Assembly (NCBI GenBank): GCA_014859785.1
Contig: JACUTP010000055.1
Span: 1 to 10,393 of the forward strand
Direction of reading: 5' to 3'
Length of the DNA: 10,393 nucleotides
Source of the DNA: Candidatus Methanoperedentaceae archaeon
GTDB taxonomy: Archaea > Halobacteriota > Methanosarcinia > Methanosarcinales > Methanoperedenaceae
The notes below the pieces were generated by a model. It was not told the DNA's origin, did no database searches, and worked only from the letters and a program-made list of their open reading frames with translations. Positions 5,756 to 10,393 of this stretch are shown piece by piece (the first letter of the stretch is position 1; each line of letters opens with the position of its first letter). Made by a program: the position numbers and the translations under genes.

Positions 5756-6832
5756 ATGAAATGTGACGGAATACCATCAGGCTGTGCGATATCAGGAATG
5801 ATAAGTGAAACCGGAAGGCGGGTTGACGGCAGGGCGGTTATGAAATCCATTGCCTGCATGCATGACCGCTCAAACGGTTTAGGTGGCGGTTTTGCAGCTT
5901 ATGGCATTTACCCTGAACGGAAAGACCAGTATGCCTTCCATATGATGTATGATGATTTTGAAGCAAAAGAAGCCACTGAGGAATTTTTCAAAGAGGCATT
6001 CAATGTGGATAAGGACGAACCCATTCCCGTACACAGGGAAAACGGTATACATAACCCGCCAGTACTCTGGAGGTATTTCCTTGAGGTACCTGAAAACAAA
6101 CTCCGGTTCATCTCTGAACGGGATTACGTCATGAAGACTGTAATGGAGTTGAATTCCAGCAGTGAAAGAGCTTTTGTAGCCTCAAGCGGCAAGAACATGG
6201 GTGCGTTCAAGGGTGTCGGGTATCCTGAGGATATCGGGAAATTCTATAAACTGGAAGATTACCGCGCCTATATCTGGACATCCCACGGCAGGTTTCCCAC
6301 AAATACACCTGGATGGTGGGGCGGCGCGCACCCGTTCACACTTCTTGACTGGTCAGTGGTGCACAATGGCGAAATATCCTCATACGGGATTAACAGGCGC
6401 TACCTTGAAATGTTCGGGTACAGGCTCGAACTCAGGACTGATACCGAAGCCATAGCCTATCTTTTTGACCTTCTCATGAGGCGGCACAGGATACCATTGG
6501 AGCAGGCTGTAATGGCGCTGGCATCACCTTTCTGGAAAAATATTGACAGGATGGAACCGGAACAGCGCAAAATTGCAACTGCTATCAGGCAGGTGTACGG
6601 AAGTGCACTCTTAAACGGTCCTTTTAGCATCTTAATAGGACACAGCAGGGGTATCATCGGGTTAAACGACAGGATAAAACTTCGTCCCATGACAGCAGCC
6701 CGCAAGGACGATATGCTGTACATGGCGTCCGAAGAATCCGCTATCAGGACAATTGCACCTGACCCTGATAAAGTATGGAGCCCCAAGGCAGGAACGCCAA
6801 TAATCGGAATACTTGATGATGGGGTGGAGTAA
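5756..6832 (+). CDS. archaeal glutamate synthase, class II glutamine amidotransferase subunit
   Basis: This 358-residue protein corresponds to the N-terminal glutaminase domain of bacterial GltB; it hydrolyses glutamine and passes ammonia to the FMN subunit encoded next. The probable nucleophile is Cys10 in SGCAISGMI, so the first nine residues must be removed or displaced for an N-terminal nucleophile enzyme. GATase-II signatures follow: HGRFPTNTPGWWGGAHPF (177-194), VVHNGEI (201-207) and RTDTEAIAYLF (227-237). ATG 5756 is chosen because GGGTGA (5745-5750) precedes it with 5-nt spacing; an upstream TTG at 5726 extends the frame without support. The stop overlaps the next ATG by one base (TAATG), so translation is coupled. 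It might be annotated as gltB1 or as glutamate synthase domain 1. Confidence 0.9.
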   Translation: MKCDGIPSGCAISGMISETGRRVDGRAVMKSIACMHDRSNGLGGGFAAYGIYPERKDQYAFHMMYDDFEAKEATEEFFKEAFNVDKDEPIPVHRENGIHNPPVLWRYFLEVPENKLRFISERDYVMKTVMELNSSSERAFVASSGKNMGAFKGVGYPEDIGKFYKLEDYRAYIWTSHGRFPTNTPGWWGGAHPFTLLDWSVVHNGEISSYGINRRYLEMFGYRLELRTDTEAIAYLFDLLMRRHRIPLEQAVMALASPFWKNIDRMEPEQRKIATAIRQVYGSALLNGPFSILIGHSRGIIGLNDRIKLRPMTAARKDDMLYMASEESAIRTIAPDPDKVWSPKAGTPIIGILDDGVE

Positions 6833-8340
6833 TGGCAGTACAGCTGCCTGCGGAATTTATCGTTAACGTGGATAATGAGAGATGCAGGAAGTGTAAGCGC
6901 TGCATAGTTAGCTGCGGATTTTCTGCCCTTGAATTCAGGAATAAGGTCACTCCCATCCACAGGCGATGTGTTGCCTGCCAGAGGTGTGCCGCGTTCTGTC
7001 CTGAAGATGCGATTACAATTACAGAAAACCAGATGGCGTACAAATACAACTATTCATGGACTCCCGAAATCAGGAAAAACATCTTAAAGCAGGCAGCAAG
7101 CGGTGGGGTCCTGCTCGGAGGCATGGGTAACCCGAAACCGTACCCAATCTACTGGGACCATATGCTGATAGATGCGTGCCAGGTGACGAATCCTTCCATT
7201 GACCCTCTGCGTGAACCTATGGAACTTCGTACGTACCTGGGAGCAAAACCCGATACACTTGAATTTTCAGGTGAGTATGGGAATGTAAAGCTTGAAACCG
7301 AGCTTGCGCCCCAGTTAAAACTTGATATCCCTGTTGTTTTTGCTGCAATGTCATACGGTGCGATAAGCCTGAATGCACACAAAGCACTTGCCATGGCGGC
7401 AAAACGCATGGGAACCATGATGAATACAGGCGAGGGCGGGCTGCATGAAAGCCTGGTTTCCTATAAAGATAATATTATCGTGCAGGTTGCATCCGGAAGG
7501 TTCGGCGTGACCGGTGAATACCTGAACAACAGCGCGGCTGTTGAAATAAAAATTGGGCAGGGCGCAAAACCGGGAATAGGCGGGCATTTACCAGGCGTAA
7601 AGGTAGGCGGGGATGTCTCAAAAACAAGGATGATTCCTGCAGGAACCGATGCATTATCCCCGGCACCGCATCACGATATATATTCCATAGAAGACCTCTC
7701 ACAGCTAATCTTTGCACTCAAGGAAGCGACAGGTTACTCAAAGCCGGTTTCTGTTAAAATAGCAGCAGTACATAATATTGCTGCGATTGCAAGCGGTGTG
7801 GTGAGGGCTGGAGCGGATATTGTAACCATAGATGGTTTCCGCGGCGGGACTGGCGCGGCGCCGGTTGTCATCCGGGACCACGTAGGCATCCCTGTCGAGC
7901 TTGCACTTGCAGCAGTGGATGACAGGTTAAGGCAGGAAGGAATACGCAACAGAGCCTCCCTGCTTATAGGCGGAAGCATAAGACAGAGCGCAGATGTTGT
8001 AAAAGCCATAGCACTGGGTGCTGATGCTGTTATAATCGGTACTGCGGCGCTTATTGCCATGGGATGCAGGTTGTGCCAGAAATGTTATACCGGGAACTGC
8101 TCGTGGGGGATTGCCACGCAAAGACCTGAACTTGTGAACAGGCTTGACCCGCATGCCGGTGCTGATATGTTAAGCTTTCTCCTTAATGGATGGAGTAATG
8201 AGATTAAGGAAGTGCTGGGCTCACTCGGGATAAATGCGGTCGAGTCACTGCGCGGAAGCCGTGAGAGACTGCGCGGCATCGGGCTTGATGAACAGGCGCT
8301 TAAAATACTCGGAATAAAACATGCAGGAATAGGACAGTGA
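6832..8340 (+). CDS. gltB: archaeal glutamate synthase, ferredoxin plus FMN-binding synthase subunit
   Basis: This is the catalytic core that reductively transfers ammonia to 2-oxoglutarate to make glutamate. Residues 18-28 (C-x2-C-x2-C-x3-C, ending CG rather than CP) and 46-56 (same spacing, ending CPED) are two ferredoxin-type [4Fe-4S] motifs absent from bacterial GltB. The TIM-barrel FMN domain follows, with GEGGLHESL, the GQGAKPGIGGHLPG segment, KIAAVHNIAA and IDGFRGGTGAAP. Cys412, Cys418 and Cys423 reproduce the C-x5-C-x4-C cluster motif of glutamate synthases (GCRLCQKCYTGNCSWG), with an extra Cys415. The length of 502 residues is usual for the archaeal form. The start overlaps the preceding stop by one base and is preceded by GGGGTGGAG. 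It is often labelled gltB2 or glutamate synthase domain 2; electrons likely come from the FrhB-type protein two genes on. Confidence 0.94.
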   Translation: MAVQLPAEFIVNVDNERCRKCKRCIVSCGFSALEFRNKVTPIHRRCVACQRCAAFCPEDAITITENQMAYKYNYSWTPEIRKNILKQAASGGVLLGGMGNPKPYPIYWDHMLIDACQVTNPSIDPLREPMELRTYLGAKPDTLEFSGEYGNVKLETELAPQLKLDIPVVFAAMSYGAISLNAHKALAMAAKRMGTMMNTGEGGLHESLVSYKDNIIVQVASGRFGVTGEYLNNSAAVEIKIGQGAKPGIGGHLPGVKVGGDVSKTRMIPAGTDALSPAPHHDIYSIEDLSQLIFALKEATGYSKPVSVKIAAVHNIAAIASGVVRAGADIVTIDGFRGGTGAAPVVIRDHVGIPVELALAAVDDRLRQEGIRNRASLLIGGSIRQSADVVKAIALGADAVIIGTAALIAMGCRLCQKCYTGNCSWGIATQRPELVNRLDPHAGADMLSFLLNGWSNEIKEVLGSLGINAVESLRGSRERLRGIGLDEQALKILGIKHAGIGQ

Positions 8341-8344
8341 TTGT

Positions 8345-9073
8345 ATGAAAATAGATGCAAAGGATATGCAGCACAGGCAGTTAAACATGACCATCCGTGA
8401 TGCTGTGGAATCAGGAAATACCGGGCTTGAGCTTGATAACGTAAATGGACAGAGGTATATTGGCGGAGGTATGGACGGGGATGTAAAAATCACCATAAAC
8501 GGCACACCAGGAAACGACCTTGGCTCTTTCATGAACGGTACAGAAATAATTGTGAATGCCAATGCGCAGGATGGGATTGCGAACACCATGAATGACGGCA
8601 GGATAATAATCCACGGCAGCGTGGGTGATATCATAGGGTACGGCATGCGCGGCGGGAAACTGTATATTAAGGGAAATGTGGGTTACCGTGTCGGCATCCA
8701 TATGAAGGAATATGAAGATAAGGTCCCTGTTATCATAGCTGGCGGGACAGCAGGTGACTTTTTCGGGGAATACATGGCTGGCGGGATAATGATACTGCTA
8801 GGTCTCGGTTCGGACAACGGGGTTGTCGGGGATTATGTGGGAACAGGCATGCATGGCGGTGTAATATATATCCGCGGTGAGGTTGACCCTCGTGACCTTG
8901 GGAAGGAAGTGGCTGCACTTGAACCTGGTGAGGATGACATGAAACTCATAGTTCCGCTTCTTAAGGAGTATTGTGGCTGTTTCGGGTTTGATTTTGATGA
9001 GGTAATGAGCAGGGGCTTTACGAAGCTTGTGCCGCTTTCGCACAGACCGTACGGGGAGATGTATGTGTATTGA
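8345..9073 (+). CDS. archaeal glutamate synthase, GXGXG beta-helix subunit
   Basis: This 242-residue protein matches the C-terminal right-handed beta-helix domain of GltB, which in archaea is a separate subunit. Repeats of the G-x-x-G-x-G type run from about residue 40 to 178, for example GGGMDGDV, NTMNDGRIIIHG, GYGMRGGKLYIKG, EYMAGGIMILLG and GTGMHGGVIYIRG. It has no catalytic residues of its own; in the bacterial enzyme this domain holds the glutaminase and synthase domains together. The fold is shared with FwdC/FmdC of formylmethanofuran dehydrogenase, but the order of genes here fixes the glutamate synthase assignment. It starts 4 nt after the preceding stop, with no strong Shine-Dalgarno of its own, which suggests coupled translation. 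Confidence 0.92.
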   Translation: MKIDAKDMQHRQLNMTIRDAVESGNTGLELDNVNGQRYIGGGMDGDVKITINGTPGNDLGSFMNGTEIIVNANAQDGIANTMNDGRIIIHGSVGDIIGYGMRGGKLYIKGNVGYRVGIHMKEYEDKVPVIIAGGTAGDFFGEYMAGGIMILLGLGSDNGVVGDYVGTGMHGGVIYIRGEVDPRDLGKEVAALEPGEDDMKLIVPLLKEYCGCFGFDFDEVMSRGFTKLVPLSHRPYGEMYVY

Positions 9074-9091
9074 AAAAACCGGAGTGAAATA

Positions 9092-10066
9092 ATGGAGAGT
9101 TATAAGGAACTTGAAGAAGCTGCCTGGAAACAGGGTTTGTGCACGAAATGCGGCGCATGCGCGGCAGTATGCCCTGCAGGAACTATATCCCTGGGTGGCA
9201 TTTCACCCGTTTATGGCGGGAACTGCAAGGTTGTTGTGGATAATATCCCGTGCGGTGCCTGTTATAATAGCTGCGGCAGGGCGCATGCATCAGAACCAGG
9301 TAAATACAATCTTAAATTTTATGCGGCAAAGTCCCGGACCAGGGCGCCATACGCCCAGTCGGGCGGCGCCGTTACTTCGCTTCTGGTTTCAGCCCTTGGT
9401 TCTGGTCTTATAGACGGCGCTCTTGTAATGGGGGTTGACCGTTTCACGCAGGAGCCGCGGGCAATGGTTGTAACCACAGGGGAAGAGGTGATGCAGGCGG
9501 CAGGCAGCAGGTATTCATGGGGCAATGTGTTTGAGGGTCTGGGGGATGCCGTGAAAAACGGACTGGAACGGCTTGCTATCGTGGGTACGCCGTGTGCTAT
9601 AGAAAGTGCGCACCGTATAATGTCCTCGAATCTTGACGTGCTGGAATGTTACGGTAAATGTATCAGGTTTACCATCGGTGTTTTCTGTTCAGGTATTTTC
9701 GGGAATATTGAGGATGCTGTTTGTGGTGAGCGGGATTTAGAAAAGTGGCAGGTCAAAAAGATGGAAATCAAGGACGGCAAGGTATACGTACACCTGAAAA
9801 CCGGAATAAAGCAGGTGCCATTCAGTAAAGTAAAAGATGATGCGCTTCCAGGATGTTCAAATTGTACGGATTTTGCTTCTGTGTTCGCTGACGTTTCAGC
9901 AGGAAATATCGGGACAGGAGAAGGTTTTACCACACTGGTTATAAGGAACGATTCAGGAAAAGCGCTTGTCTCAAATGCCGTGGAACTGGGAAATATTACC
10001 CTTTCTGACGATGTGGATGAATCGGCAGTAGAGGAAGCAGCGCAGCGAAAGATGGACATCCGCTAA
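9092..10066 (+). CDS. FrhB/FdhB-family F420-binding iron-sulfur flavoprotein linked to glutamate synthase
   Basis: A 324-residue member of the coenzyme F420 hydrogenase/dehydrogenase beta-subunit family, whose proteins bind FAD and [4Fe-4S] clusters and exchange a hydride with F420. The N-terminus has C17-x2-C20-x2-C23-x3-CP (cluster 1) and a further set Cys45, Cys54, Cys57, Cys61. Family motifs follow: AQSGGAVTSLL (88-98), VGTPC (164-168), ECYGKC, and GCSNCTDFASVFADVSAGNIG (254-274), the FrhB C-terminal signature. The start is ATG 9092, with GGAGTGA at 9081-9087. It is the last gene of the glutamate synthase operon, 18 nt after the GXGXG subunit and with no gltD present. I infer that it oxidises F420H2 and feeds electrons to the ferredoxin clusters of the FMN subunit. 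A ferredoxin-dependent role is the alternative. Confidence 0.87.
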   Translation: MESYKELEEAAWKQGLCTKCGACAAVCPAGTISLGGISPVYGGNCKVVVDNIPCGACYNSCGRAHASEPGKYNLKFYAAKSRTRAPYAQSGGAVTSLLVSALGSGLIDGALVMGVDRFTQEPRAMVVTTGEEVMQAAGSRYSWGNVFEGLGDAVKNGLERLAIVGTPCAIESAHRIMSSNLDVLECYGKCIRFTIGVFCSGIFGNIEDAVCGERDLEKWQVKKMEIKDGKVYVHLKTGIKQVPFSKVKDDALPGCSNCTDFASVFADVSAGNIGTGEGFTTLVIRNDSGKALVSNAVELGNITLSDDVDESAVEEAAQRKMDIR

Positions 10067-10094
10067 TTCAACAAAACCGGCTATCATTTGGTTC

Positions 10095-10277
10095 CTACAT
10101 CTCAGAAAGCTGTTTCCCGCCAACCCCCACATTATCAGGCTCGGTCTCGTTAATAATCACAACAAACGCCTGCTGCGGCAATCCAATAACCCTCACTGCC
10201 TCCCGCGTAAACGACTCAATCAAATCCTTCTTCTGTTCTTTCTGTAACTTAGGGCAGTCTATCTTGATAATCGGCAT
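10095..10277 (-). CDS. 4-oxalocrotonate tautomerase family protein
   Basis: A 60-residue protein beginning MPIIKI, with the N-terminal proline that acts as general base after Met removal, and with the family pattern EQKKDLIESFTREA and VVIINET. These small proteins form hexamers or related assemblies and catalyse tautomerisations; archaeal members have no clear substrate. Compared with the Pseudomonas enzyme, the positions of Arg11, Arg39 and Phe50 appear here as Leu/Gln, Val and Val, so oxalocrotonate activity is doubtful. The start is ATG 10277, preceded 5 nt upstream by AGGTGAT (10289-10283 on the - strand). It is transcribed convergently with the glutamate synthase operon, 28 nt apart, and is probably unrelated to it. 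Confidence 0.85.
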   Translation of the reverse strand: MPIIKIDCPKLQKEQKKDLIESFTREAVRVIGLPQQAFVVIINETEPDNVGVGGKQLSEM

Positions 10278-10393
10278 TTCATATCACCTGTATCATGGAT
10301 GTGACCGGGAGTATTAAAACATTCCTGATGCCGGGTCTGTTCAGGATTGCTTTTATTAGATGAAGGCTTCAATTAATATGACGTTCTCATACC
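10278..10393. other. upstream region of the tautomerase gene
   Basis: Apart from the Shine-Dalgarno AGGTGAT, the region holds a TTTTAATAC sequence (about 10310-10318 on the - strand) that could be a weak TATA element. An ATG at 10378 opens a + strand frame that runs out of the window after five codons. I cannot call a gene from that. Confidence 0.3.

Noticed and set aside
6457..6960. Open frame of 167 codons on the - strand over the gltS amidotransferase and synthase subunits
   Set aside because: Antisense to two well-supported subunits; low-complexity hydrophobic sequence without family features.
8345..9073. GXGXG protein as FwdC/FmdC of formylmethanofuran dehydrogenase
   Set aside because: The fold is shared, but the neighbours are glutamate synthase subunits and no other fwd gene is present.
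10378..10393. Start of a + strand gene at ATG 10378
   Set aside because: Only five codons are visible and there is no Shine-Dalgarno.

Overview
The window looks like a chromosomal segment of a methanogen-related euryarchaeon, most plausibly Methanosarcinales or an ANME-2/Methanoperedens-type relative. This is inferred from gene content. NrpR is the nitrogen repressor known from methanogens. Glutamate synthase is split into the three small archaeal subunits. An FrhB-type (coenzyme F420) flavoprotein follows it. Shine-Dalgarno sequences have the archaeal GGTGA form and AT-rich TATA boxes are visible. Nothing in the sequence fixes the genus. No tRNA, rRNA, CRISPR array or insertion sequence was seen.

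Layout. (1) Bases 1-2458, + strand: the end of a biotin operon. It holds the C-terminal part of a saccharopine-dehydrogenase-like protein (a candidate for BioU, the single-turnover replacement for BioA), then bioF and bioD, packed with gaps of 2 and 0 nt. (2) Bases 2496-2820, - strand: a small toxin-antitoxin locus. The RelE/ParE-like toxin keeps both ends of the family sequence but has lost its middle, so it is probably a relic. Upstream lie CGAAC/GTTCG repeats phased at 10 bp. (3) Bases 3039-5376, - strand: glnA (glutamine synthetase) followed 13 nt later by nrpR (2-oxoglutarate-responsive repressor). (4) Bases 5377-5755: a divergent control region carrying the same 12-bp element in opposite orientations in front of each TATA candidate. 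(5) Bases 5756-10066, + strand: a four-gene glutamate synthase operon: glutaminase subunit, ferredoxin/FMN synthase subunit, GXGXG subunit, and an FrhB-family protein. (6) Bases 10095-10277, - strand: a 4-oxalocrotonate-tautomerase-family protein of 60 residues, convergent with the operon.

How the genes fit together. GlnA and the split GltS form a complete GS/GOGAT ammonium-assimilation module arranged head to head, with the nitrogen regulator beside glnA. No NAD(P)H-oxidising GltD gene is present. Its place is taken by the FrhB homologue, so the simplest reading is a glutamate synthase fed by reduced F420, linking nitrogen assimilation to the central redox carrier of methane metabolism. The biotin genes convert pimeloyl thioester to dethiobiotin; bioB is not in the window and the aminating step would be supplied by the partial first gene if it is BioU.

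The most interesting points are the F420-linked glutamate synthase, the BioU candidate in an archaeal bio operon, the paired upstream element of the glnA/gltS divergent promoters, and the internally deleted toxin with its helically phased repeats.
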